Below are positions 19,311 to 31,200 of a stretch of 64,000 bases of DNA, one piece after another; the first letter of the stretch is position 1; each line of letters starts with the position of its first letter. The stretch covers positions 119,211,287 through 119,275,286 of the forward strand of contig OX352763.1 in NCBI GenBank assembly GCA_947095585.1, written 5' to 3'. Below the pieces are notes generated by a model. It saw only the letters and a list, made by a program, of their open reading frames with translations. It had not been told where the DNA came from and did no database searches. A program made the translations under genes and the position numbers. The stretch comes from Nephrocerus scutellatus. Its lineage: Eukaryota > Arthropoda > Insecta > Diptera > Pipunculidae.

Positions 19311-20734
19311 TTCAAAATACACTTTTCTATAATCACAATTAAGTTACATATTAAGGGCATAAGATAATTCACCACGACTTTAAGAGTAAATTTAAATGTA
19401 GATCCTGCACCAATATAATAAGTCGTCTGTATAGAGTCGTGGAGCGTGAAGCGGAGCATACCAGGACCATATATAAATAAATCAGTTGATAAAAAATGCA
19501 ATTACATGCAGTGATAATCACAAAGCATCCATCTAATTCATCGCTCTGTGGTTATAGAGTAGGTGGAGCAATTTTTAACGACATAGAAAATCATTTGAAT
19601 GGAATAGAATTGCAAAGCAAACCATGTCCTGTGTCCTACCACATCTACCATCTGGACATAAGCATGTAACTGCAGCAGTGCAGCCGGTGTTTTGCATTTT
19701 CAACTGAATGAACACACACGGCCCTGGAATGGAGTTGGTTGTGTCGAGATTGCAGAACATGCAACAGTCATTAGCTCTATATGCAGCCTCACAGTGGAAT
19801 CGTCATGAAACCTTTCAGCTGCGAGGAGGAGCATATCAGCCTCGCATGGCTAACTAACCGACACGAACAACTAGTAACAATTCGCCTCTTCATTGTGACT
19901 GAATGCACCAATATATGACTTATGGTCTACAATACCACACCATGAATCTTCCATTACATTGACTGTTGGCGGCCAAGCCTGCGACGGCTATAGCGCTCAT
20001 TAACAATCAAAAATGGAAATTTTTACTCCTGGGTCTCTGACGATGACGATGATAACGACCTGATGCGTCCCGACGTGCCGCTGATGCTGATACAGCGATT
20101 TCCCGATGTTTGCCCCCCCCCCGTCGTTTTGAATTGAAAATAATTCCGCGGAAACTGCGCCACTGCCACTGTATCGTGTATCGCACAATAGTGCGCTGGC
20201 TGGCTTGCTCGCCTTAGGGAGTCGATTGATTCTAAACGTTAGGATTTGTTGTTGGGTACGACGACCGACGCTGAGTATCGAAGCGACGACCCCCATCATC
20301 GAAACAAGGGCCAGGTCAGCAGTTTTTTGTTTCGCTGGGAATTGGGACGATCGTTCGTCGAAGGACTCCATCGTACTTTTTGCTGCTTGCAAAAATATAT
20401 TCGCTCATTGAAATAGTTATGCCCATAAACGAGTGGTGACTGTCGCAAGTGGTTGTTGTAGTAGGAGTGGATAGTTGGAACAGTAGGAACACAATTTTCA
20501 TGGCGTCAGCTTCGTGTTGAAATGATTCCAATGAGTATTCGAGAACATAAAATTTCATCATCATCATTGACCTGCGTTGTTTTCCTTCGCTCATTGTCGA
20601 GTGCTTTTGCATTATTTGCTTTGTTTCGGTTGTTCTTGTATCGAGTATCTGTTTGCTTTAATGTCAATTCAGTATTCAAATTTGTTATAATTTGTATCTT
20701 TTCTTAAATTACAATTGCAATTATTCTTTCTTTA
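19311..20734. other. No gene recognised
   Basis: Contains minus-strand frames of 130 (20000-20392) and 98 codons (20316-20612) with no recognisable domain and low-complexity stretches. I see no splice structure that would support a gene. A run of nine C lies near 20114-20123. Confidence 0.45.
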
Positions 20735-23200
20735 CTTACTTACATATGTCCTAGATCCCCTTGTGGGTCCTAGGATCTCTACTACGCCTACGCGCCATCG
20801 CGTGCGGTTACTGGCAATGAGCTTCAAGTCTCTCTCCAACTCTTCCCCAATTGCCGTAATTCCTCCTCAACTGTTCTGCGCCATGTATTTCTCGGACGAC
20901 CCGTTCTTCTACCATCCTGAGATAACGGATTCCATTGCATTGCGTAGTTTGCTATGGAACTGTCGCCTTTTCGGAGTGTATGACCAACCCACTGCCACTT
21001 CCGTCGTTGTATGGTTGTGCCTATTGGTTCCTGATTCGTTCGTTAGAGATACGGTTGGGACAGAAAACCCTTAAGATGTTCCGTAGGCACCTATTTACGA
21101 ACGTTTGTAATCTTTTTGTGATAGTAGCGGTCACCTTCCAAGTGCTGCACCCACACTAAAGCACAGATTCAACATTTGAGCGGAACAGTCGCAGCTTGGT
21201 GTTAAGCTGATCGCATTGCTTCGCCATATCATGGACACTGATTTTGCTTTGCCGATTCGGTTGACAATGTCCTGTTCGGTTCCACCTTCGTTCGATACAA
21301 TACTCCCAAGATATTGAAAACTCTCTACCGGCTGTCCATCAATGTTAACTGGACTGAGTTAGTGCCGAGGTTGATGATTTTGGTTTTGGCAGCATTAATC
21401 TTCAAACCCGCAACATTTGCCTCCCTTTCCACATTTGTTGTCGTTTGGTGCAGCTCCATAATTCTGTGTGAGAGTAAACAAACGTCGTCAGCGTAGTCCA
21501 GATCTTTGAGTGGAGATGTAGGAGTCCAACGAATTCCTCCGTTTCCCGTAGATTAAGCTGCGCGAAGCAGCTAATCACCAACAAAAAAAGTATCGGCGAT
21601 AGAATGCAACCTTGTCGTACCCCACACTTAGGATCTCGAATTCCTCTGACAGCGTTCCTATATGAGCACATGACATTTAGAGCCATCATAGGTTGCTTTA
21701 ATTATAGCTCTATTAGTTTATCGGGTATACCTCTCCTGCGCAAGGCGAGCCAGATAAACTGTCTGTTGACCCTGTCAAACGCCTTCTCAAAATCGAAGCA
21801 GGTGCGGTGGTGACTGGCACTGTTCAGTAATGATCCGCAGGGTGTTGATGTGGTCGACACAGGAGGATCCAGTGCGGAAACCTGCTTGTTCGGCATCGAG
21901 TGTATCTTCCAGATGTTCCTTAATTCGCTCATGTACTACTTTGGCTATTACCTTTGCAACTGCAGGAAGAACGCAAATGCCTCTCAAGTTATCGCACTCC
22001 ATAAGACTACCTTTTTTAATTGAGCTTGACAATCATTCCCTTCTTTCACTCGTCGGGGAAACTTTCTGCCTCCCAAGCTCTCTCTACAAGAGGATATAAA
22101 AGCTCTGCTGATGTCGTTTAGCGGCACGCAGAAGCTCTGCGGGTATACCATCTAGTCCTACCGACTTGTTGTCCCTTAGTGCGTTGATCGCGATAGCGAT
22201 CTCATCTTTACTGGGAGTTGAGGTGCGAATTCGGGAAATTGTTACTTCCGGCAGCTCCGTTTGATTTGGGTGCATATCGTTAGCAAATCGTTAGCATCGC
22301 TTGAGCTGATCCTCATCTGAAACGAGTACGGCACCATCTAGGCCTTTTGCCCGGATGTCGGCTAGAGCGGTGACCACCTGTCAGCTCTTTGATGATTTTG
22401 TAAACGGTTCTGCTATCGCACCTGCTTCCTGCTTCCTCTGCTACTGAGGCCAGTTTGTTAATATAATTACGTTTATCACGTAACGCTGCACTTCTCTCAT
22501 TTTGCTTCGATACAGGGACTCTAGCTCGATCCTCGCTGCTGCTGCTATATCTACAATACGAGCTTTAAGTAGCTTGCGTTCTTCAATCCGCCTCCAGGTA
22601 TCTTCGGTAAGCCAACGACTAACAACATACAATACCGGCACATGGGTTCCTGAGAAAGGCAAAACCAGATCAACCCATTCGAAATACCTTTTGCCCTTGG
22701 TCCGCCGGGAATTACCAGGCCCCATAAACAGTGAACTTTACCACGCTCATATCCCTGACAGTTTTTACGTCTCACTACCTGAGCCAACGGAGCTGAATCG
22801 CAGGCCTAAGAATACGGAAAAGCTTCGCCGCTACTGGGGACGCGTACCTTCTTGGTGGCCATGTCCACAATTCTTTCCGCTCCAGATGTGAAAACATTTT
22901 TCACAGCCTTCCAATGTTCCTGGATGGTTGTCGGCAGTGAGGTGCTGATTTCTTCCACTCCTTGCGATAAATGATTGCTTAATTGTTGGCGTACTGAGGG
23001 GATCTTTAGCCGGTCGATGTTATACCTGGGCATTCGGATGATATCGCGGATTCTATGAACTGATGCAGTACGTAACGTCGGCTGATCGCCACATGGTCGA
23101 TTTGGTTGGATGATGATTGCCTGTCAGTTGACACCAAGCTGACCTTGTGGCAGGTCTTATGCTCAAACATGGTGCCTTCCACGACAAGGTTGTTGGTGTT
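20735..23200 (-). mobile_element. LINE family C2, endonuclease C-terminus to RT 3' end
   Basis: Read right to left. QSSSNQIDHVAISR-like endonuclease end (about 23130-23085), PRYNIDRLKIPSVRQQLSNH (about 23030-22970), NKSVGLDGIPAELLRAAKRH (about 22170-22110), CDNLRGICVLPAVAKVIAKV (about 22000-21945), DAEQAGFRTGSSCVDHINTL (about 21900-21845), CFDFEKAFDRVNRQFIW, LDYADDVCLLSHR (about 21510-21470), and YLGSIVSNEGGTEQDIVNRI (about 21315-21255). The tail ends around 20735-20770. Relative to the fragment at 32355-32745 it lacks about 75 bases of the endonuclease end. Frameshifts and stops; non-functional. Confidence 0.86.
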
Positions 23201-23259
23201 GCAGAACTCAACAAATCTTTCATTACATCTCCATTGTCATTTATATATACGTGCGTATA

Positions 23260-23500
23260 AAATTTGAAGAATATCGGGTAAATTTTGTAAAATATTTGTA
23301 TGGGAGCCAATCGACCCCGAGACACGAGTGACCCCAAATTTTAATAGAAAGTATTGTCATCGGCGATACAGACGTGTGGAAAGTTTTAATAAAATCGGAC
23401 TTTATGAAGTGGGTTAAAAATTGATCACAAGATTTCGTGTCGTGCCAGCCAGCCAGCGACGGGCACGCGAAGTTAATATAGAGATTTTAAAAAAAGGCAT
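23260..23500 (+). repeat. Dispersed repeat, inverted partner of 60690-60900
   Basis: Shares with the reverse complement of 60690-60900: TTTGTATGGGAGCC, GAAAGTATTGTCA, TTTTAATAAAATCGG, AATTGATCACAAGAT, a CCAGCCAGCCAG run and GGGCACGCGAA. The homology spans about 210 bp. No coding. Confidence 0.75.
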
Positions 23501-24540
23501 AGTCTTGAGTCAAAATACAACTGTACAACGTCAGTCAATCAATTTAAAGATTTTCGCGGAAAGAAACAGTAACAATATTTCCGCAACGGAACCATCCAAC
23601 ATCATTAAAAAAAAGAAAATTAAAAGCTCTCCCTTAGAACGACGACAATTAGGCAATACGTATGCGCCTGCTGTAATAAGGAGGGACAACGTTCGAGCTA
23701 AAAAGTAACATAACTTTTGTAATACCCACCCACTAAATAGCTCATTATTCAAACATTCTGCAGCCCAATTTGCCATGAAACGTCCTTAAATATACGTGAG
23801 CCTCATTAAAATAAAGTGTCTGCACTTCTAATTTTTTCACAGTCAGTCAGTTTTCTTCGTCGTCTCTCTATTGCCCTTTGCATTTGCATTTGCATTTCTT
23901 TAATTCATTCAATAATTGTCGACGGTCATGGTTGTGATTATGTCCACTTTTCGCATTCGTCATCGGCTATAGAGCTGTAGATGGTCTCATCTACTGGGGG
24001 GAATCCTAAAAGACCGACGAATCCTAGAGAAGAACATTTTCTTTGTGAGTCGAGTCGACTCGGGTACATTAAGAAGAGAACAAGCGACGGGGAAAATGGC
24101 GCTAAAAGCATAAAGTAGCTACTTGAAAGCTATAAAATATAAAAATATCCTTACACCATGAAGTTGCTGGTTGTCGTCCATGCCGTTAAGCGTCACGCTA
24201 TATAGAAAAAAATGTAAGCAGTCAGGGAGCGCTCGACGACGCGACGGACGACCAAGTCCCCACTCCTACAAAGCCTGTCTACCGTTAGCAACACCGACTA
24301 CTGAAATTCTATGCAAATGAGCAAAAGGGTAATTAATCTAACAAGTTTATAAAAACAAAAGGCACGTCGACGAAAGAGGGTACCCCAAAAAGTAGTAAAT
24401 TATATTTTTATGTCTGAGATATTATTGCTGCGCGTCCGTTATGTGCTGGAATTCCTGTTCTTCTTCTAAAGGAACTCTTGCGTAATAATTTGTTGTACAT
24501 TCCATTATTTCGCATCATACAGAATTTTTAATTAAAGTTA
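23501..24540. other. No gene recognised
   Basis: Short chance frames only. One lysine-rich frame (23421-23708) overlaps the dispersed repeat and has no family features. A CATTTG triple repeat lies near 23879-23898. Confidence 0.45.
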
Positions 24541-24549
24541 TGTGATGAA

Positions 24550-24612
24550 CCAACGGGAGACCAGGACCGGGCCCCGGTTGTAGCGTTAAATATGATGATG
24601 ATGATGATGAAC
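24550..24612 (+). mobile_element. LINE 3' terminus with (GAT)n tail
   Basis: CCAGGACCGGGCCCCGGTTG followed by AAATATGATGATGATGATGA. The same terminal pattern ends elements at 39866-39900 and 63276-63318 and, inverted, at 40166-40206, 50421-50462 and 59880-59920. Confidence 0.65.
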
Positions 24613-24789
24613 CAACGAGCGTGATGTTTTGATAAAAGAAATCCGGGAAAAAGTTTTAGTTTCCAGCAGTTGTGTCACTATTCCTTGTGACAGACAGACG
24701 GACAAAATCGATTCGAGTGGCGGTGGCGGCACAGCCCCACAGCTTTCAGCCAACAACGAAACTGCACACTAGTAATACCTATATGGGTG

Positions 24790-25292
24790 ATTGACACTAA
24801 GTGTTACAAAAAACCAAAACGCCACAGAATTTTTATTTTTTGATGAATTTCATTGAATCAAAGTAAAAAATGTTCACAAATATTTAAGTTTTCGATTTGG
24901 CCACCCGCAGCCGCGATTATGACTTTCAAACGGCCGACAAAGCTATTGCCATGCAGCACGAAAGTGGCTCTGCGGTATTTTGGCCCATTCCCGGCGAAGC
25001 GCTTGCTAGAGATGATCGACACTTTGGTATTTTTTTGTCCCTTAACCGAGAAATCTAGCGGATTTGCATCCGGTGAATTTGGTGGCCATTGTGCAGTGGA
25101 AATGATCCGCGGAATGTTGTTTCTCAGCCAATCTTGATTGGCGAGCGCTTTATGACTCGGCGTCGAGTCCTGTTGAAATGTCCCGTATACATAACCTGTA
25201 TAACGTATGATCTGTGTATACCTTCTATAGATTTTGGGCACCTGATCCTTAGAAAGGCAAAGACGTCCATTTGCTGTGAAAAAGTCTTGCAA
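24790..25292 (-). mobile_element. maT-type (DD37D) mariner transposase, C-terminal half
   Basis: A minus-strand frame of 144 codons (25292-24858) carries the catalytic core of a Tc1/mariner-superfamily transposase: FQQDSTPSHKALANQDWLRN (about 25180-25115), then WPPNSPDANPLDFS (about 25095-25050). There are exactly 37 residues between the Asp of QQD and the Asp of PLD, the spacing of the DD37D maT group. The C-terminal RLKVIIAAAGGQIEN follows after a decayed stretch. The upstream 28 residues (QDFFTANGRL...RRYTQI) are encoded by the first satellite monomer. N-terminal DNA-binding domains are absent. TAACACTTAGTGTCAATCAC (minus) at about 24790-24810 may be part of the terminal repeat. Confidence 0.85.
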
Positions 25293-28200
25293 TTATTTGT
25301 TTGTTGTTGTTTCTGACAACTCTGTTGCTTTGTGTTATTCTCTAAACACAGTTCACTCATACAGCATAGAAGGTTTGTTGTTGTTCTCTATAAACAGTAT
25401 GCACAGACGTGTACAACAAAATTTAAGACTACGCCCACAATTACGCTCTCATAAGACTACATTGGAATTGCAAGCAAACAAATGATCTGTGTATACCTTC
25501 TATAGATTTTGGGCACCTGATCCTTAGAAAGGCAAAGACGTCCATTTGCTGTGAAAAAGTCTTGCAATTATTTGTTTGTTGTTGTTTCTGACAACTCTGT
25601 TGCTTTGTGTTATTCTCTAAACACAGTTCACTCATACAGCATAGAAGGTTTGTTGTTGTTCTCTATAAACAGTATGCACAGACGTGTACAACAAAATTTA
25701 AGACTACGCCCACAATTACGCTCTCATAATACGAAGACTACATTGGAATTGCAAGCAAACAAATGATCTGTGTATACCTTCTATAGATTTTGGGCACCTG
25801 ATCCTTAGAAAGGCAAAGACGTTCATTTGCTGTGAAAAAGTCTTGCAATTATTTGTTTGTTGTTGTTTCTGACAACTCTGTTGCTTTGTGTTATTCTCTA
25901 AACACAGTTCACTCATACAGCATAGAAGGTTTGTTGTTGTTCTCTATAAACAGTATGCACAGACGTGTACAACAAAATTTAAGACTACGCCCACAATTAC
26001 GCTCTCATAATACGAAGACTACATTGGAATTGCAAGCAAACAAATGATCTGTGTATACCTTCTATAGATTTTGGGCACCTGATCCTTAGAAAGGCAAAGA
26101 CGTCCATTTGCTGTGAAAAGTCTTGCACGTATTTGTTTGTTGTTGTTTCTGACAACTCTGTTGCTTTGTGTTATTCTCTAAAAAAAGTACACCCATAGAG
26201 CATAGAATCTTTGTTGTTGTTCTCTATAAACAGTATGCACAGACGTGTACAACAAAATTTAAGACTACGCCCACAATTACGCTCTCATAAGACTACATTG
26301 GAATTGCAAGCAAACAAATGATCTGTGTATACCTTCTATAGATTTTGGGCACCTGATCCTTAGAAAGGCAAAGACGTCCATTTGCTGTGAAAAAGTCTTG
26401 CAATTATTTGTTTGTTGTTGTTTCTGACAACTCTGTTGCTTTGTGTTATTCTCTAAACACAGTTCACTCATACAGCATAGAAGGTTTGTTGTTGTTCTCT
26501 ATAAACAGTATGCACAGACGTGTACAACAAAATTTAAGACTACGCCCACAATTACGCTCTCATAATACGAAGACTACATTGGAATTGCAAGCAAACAAAT
26601 GATCTGTGTATACCTTCTTTAGATTTTGGGCACCTGATCCTTAGAAAGGCAAAGACGTCCATTTGCTGTGAAAAAGTCTTGCACGTATTTGTTTGTTGTT
26701 GTTTCTGACAACTCTGTTGCTTTGTGTTATTCTCTAAAAAAAGTACACCCATAGAGCATAGAATCTTTGTTGTTGTTCTCTATAAACAGTATGCACAGAC
26801 GTGTACAACAAAATTTAAGACTACGCCCACAATTACGCTCTCATAAGACTACATTGGAATTGCAAGCAAACAAATGATCTGTGTATACCTTCTATAGATT
26901 TTGGGCACCTGATCCTTAGAAAGGCAAAGACGTCCATTTGCTGTGAAAAAGTCTTGCAATTATTTGTTTGTTGTTGTTTCTGACAACTCTGTTGCTTTGT
27001 GTTATTCTCTAAACACAGTTCACTCATACAGCATAGAAGGTTTGTTGTTGTTCTCTATAAACAGTATGCACAGACGTGTACAACAAAATTTAAGGCTACG
27101 CCCACAATTACGCTCTCATTTCACGAAGACTACATTGGAATTGCAAGCAAACAAATGATCTGTGTATACCTTCTTTAGATTTTGGGCACCTGATCCTTAG
27201 AAAGGCAAAGACGTCCATTTGCTGTGAAAAAGTCTTGCAATTATTTGTTTGTTGTTGTTTCTGACAACTCTGTTGCTTTGTGTTATTCTCTAAACACAGT
27301 TCACTCATACAGCATAGAAGGTTTGTTGTTGTTCTCTATAAACAGTATGCACAGACGTGTACAACAAAATTTAAGACTACGCCCACAATTACGCTCTCAT
27401 AATACGAAGACTACATTGGAATTGCAAGCAAACAAATGATCTGTGTATACCTTCTATAGATTTTGGGCACCTGATCCTTAGAAAGGCAAAGACGTCCATT
27501 TGCTGTGAAAAAGTCTTGCAATTATTTGTTTGTTGTTGTTTCTGACAACTCTGTTGCTTTGTGTTATTCTCTAAACACAGTTCACTCATACAGCATAGAA
27601 GGTTTGTTGTTGTTCTCTATAAACAGTATGCACAGACGTGTACAACAAAATTTAAGACTACGCCCACAATTACGCTCTCATAATACGAAGACTACATTGG
27701 AATTGCAAGCAAACAAATGATCTGTGTATACCTTCTTTAGATTTTGGGCACCTGATCCTTAGAAAGGCAAAGACGTCCATTTGCTGTGAAAAAGTCTTGC
27801 AATTATTTGTTTGTTGTTGTTTCTGACAACTCTGTTGCTTTGTGTTATTCTCTAAACACAGTTCACTCATACAGCATAGAAGGTTTGTTGTTGTTCTCTA
27901 TAAACAGTATGCACAGACGTGTACAACAAAATTTAAGATACGCCCACAATTACGCTCTCATAATACGAAGACTACATTGGAATTGCAAGCAAACAAATGA
28001 TCTGTGTATACCTTCTATAGATTTTGGGCACCTGATCCTTAGAAAGGCAAAGACGTCCATTTGCTGTGAAAAAGTCTTGCAATTATTTGTTTGTTGTTGT
28101 TTCTGACAACTCTGTTGCTTTGTGTTATTCTCTAAACACAGTTCACTCATACAGCATAGAAGGTTTGTTGTTGTTCTCTATAAACAGTATGCACAGACGT

Positions 28201-31200
28201 GTACAACAAAATTTAAGACTACGCCCACAATTACGCTCTCATAATACGAAGACTACATTGGAATTGCAAGCAAACAAATGATCTGTGTATACCTTCTTTA
28301 GATTTTGGGCACCTGATCCTTAGAAAGGCAAAGACGTCCATTTGCTGTGAAAAAGTCTTGCAATTATTTGTTTGTTGTTGTTTCTGACAACTCTGTTGCT
28401 TTGTGTTATTCTCTAAACACAGTTCACTCATACAGCATAGAAGGTTTGTTGTTGTTCTCTATAAACAGTATGCACAGACGTGTACAACAAAATTTAAGAC
28501 TACGCCCACAATTACGCTCTCATAATACGAAGACTACATTGGAATTGCAAGCAAACAAATGATCTGTGTATACCTTCTTTAGATTTTGGGCACCTGATCC
28601 TTAGAAAGGCAAAGACGTCCATTTGCTGTGAAAAAGTCTTGCAATTATTTGTTTGTTGTTGTTTCTGACAACTCTGTTGCTTTGTGTTATTCTCTAAACA
28701 CAGTTCACTCATACAGCATAGAAGGTTTGTTGTTGTTCTCTATAAACAGTATGCACAGACGTGTACAACAAAATTTAAGACTACGCCCACAATTACGCTC
28801 TCATAATACGAAGACTACATTGGAATTGCAAGCAAACAAATGATCTGTGTATACCTTCTTTAGATTTTGGGCACCTGATCCTTAGAAAGGCAAAGACGTC
28901 CATTTGCTGTGAAAAAGTCTTGCAATTATTTGTTTGTTGTTGTTTCTGACAACTCTGTTGCTTTGTGTTATTCTCTAAACACAGTTCACTCATACAGCAT
29001 AGAAGGTTTGTTGTTGTTCTCTAAAAACAGTATGCACAGACGTGTACAACAAAATTTAAGACTACGCCCACAATTACGCTCTCATAATACGAAGACTACA
29101 TTGGAATTGCAAGCAAACAAATGATCTGTGTATACCTTCTTTAGATTTTGGGCACCTGATCCTTAGAAAGGCAAAGACGTCCATTTGCTGTGAAAAAGTC
29201 TTGCAATTATTTGTTTGTTGTTGTTTCTGACAACTCTGTTGCTTTGTGTTATTCTCTAAACACAGTTCACTCATACAGCATAGAAGGTTTGTTGTTGTTC
29301 TCTATAAACAGTATGCACAGACGTGTACAACAAAATTTAAGACTACGCCCACAATTACGCTCTCATAATACGAAGACTACATTGGAATTGCAAGCAAACA
29401 AATGATCTGTGTATACCTTCTTTAGATTTTGGGCACCTGATCCTTAGAAAGGCAAAGACGTCCATTTGCTGTGAAAAAGTCTTGCAATTATTTGTTTGTT
29501 GTTGTTTCTGACAACTCTGTTGCTTTGTGTTATTCTCTAAACACAGTTCACTCATACAGCATAGAAGGTTTGTTGTTGTTCTCTATAAACAGTATGCACA
29601 GACGTGTACAACAAAATTTAAGACTACGCCCACAATTACGCTCTCATAATACGAAGACTACATTGGAATTGCAAGCAAACAAATGATCTGTGTATACCTT
29701 CTTTAGATTTTGGGCACCTGATCCTTAGAAAGGCAAAGACGTCCATTTGCTGTGAAAAAGTCTTGCAATTATTTGTTTGTTGTTGTTTCTGACAACTCTG
29801 TTGCTTTGTGTTATTCTCTAAACACAGTTCACTCATACAGCATAGAAGGTTTGTTGTTGTTCTCTATAAACAGTATGCACAGACGTGTACAACAAAATTT
29901 AAGACTACGCCCACAATTACGCTCTCATAATACGAAGACTACATTGGAATTGCAAGCAAACAAATGATCTGTGTATACCTTCTTTAGATTTTGGGCACCT
30001 GATCCTTAGAAAGGCAAAGACGTCCATTTGCTGTGAAAAAGTCTTGCAATTATTTGTTTGTTGTTGTTTCTGACAACTCTGTTGCTTTGTGTTATTCTCT
30101 AAACACAGTTCACTCATACAGCATAGAAGGTTTGTTGTTGTTCTCTATAAACAGTATGCACAGACGTGTACAACAAAATTTAAGACTACGCCCACAATTA
30201 CGCTCTCATAATACGAAGACTACATTGGAATTGCAAGCAAACAAATGATCTGTGTATACCTTCTTTAGATTTTGGGCACCTGATCCTTAGAAAGGCAAAG
30301 ACGTCCATTTGCTGTGAAAAAGTCTTGCAATTATTTGTTTGTTGTTGTTTCTGACAACTCTGTTGCTTTGTGTTATTCTCTAAACACAGTTCACTCATAC
30401 AGCATAGAAGGTTTGTTGTTGTTCTCTATAAACAGTATGCACAGACGTGTACAACAAAATTTAAGACTACGCCCACAATTACGCTCTCATAATACGAAGA
30501 CTACATTGGAATTGCAAGCAAACAAATGATCTGTGTATACCTTCTTTAGATTTTGGGCACCTGATCCTTAGAAAGGCAAAGACGTCCATTTGCTGTGAAA
30601 AAGTCTTGCAATTATTTGTTTGTTGTTGTTTCTGACAACTCTGTTGCTTTGTGTTATTCTCTAAACACAGTTCACTCATACAGCATAGAAGGTTTGTTGT
30701 TGTTCTCTATAAACAGTATGCACAGACGTGTACAACAAAATTTAAGACTACGCCCACAATTACGCTCTCATAATACGAAGACTACATTGGAATTGCAAGC
30801 AAACAAATGATCTGTGTATACCTTCTTTAGATTTTGGGCACCTGATCCTTAGAAAGGCAAAGACGTCCATTTGCTGTGAAAAAGTCTTGCAATTATTTGT
30901 TTGTTGTTGTTTCTGACAACTCTGTTGCTTTGTGTTATTCTCTAAACACAGTTCACTCATACAGCATAGAAGGTTTGTTGTTGTTCTCTATAAACAGTAT
31001 GCACAGACGTGTACAACAAAATTTAAGGCTACGCCCACAATTAAGCTCTCATTTCACGAAGACTACATTGGAATTGCAAGCAAACAAATGATCTGTGTAT
31101 ACCTTCTTTAGATTTTGGGCACCTGATCCTTAGAAAGGCAAAGACGTCCATTTGCTGTGAAAAAGTCTTGCAATTATTTGTTTGTTGTTGTTTCTGACAA

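Noticed and set aside
20000..20612. 130- and 98-codon minus-strand frames as a host gene
   Set aside because: No recognisable domain, overlapping frames, low-complexity Met/Thr runs and no splice or poly(A) context.
22502..22891. 129-codon plus-strand frame
   Set aside because: Shadow on the opposite strand of LINE family C2.
24100..24240. Possible structured RNA
   Set aside because: No recognisable snRNA, tRNA or riboswitch motif; only GC-rich CGACG repeats in short context.
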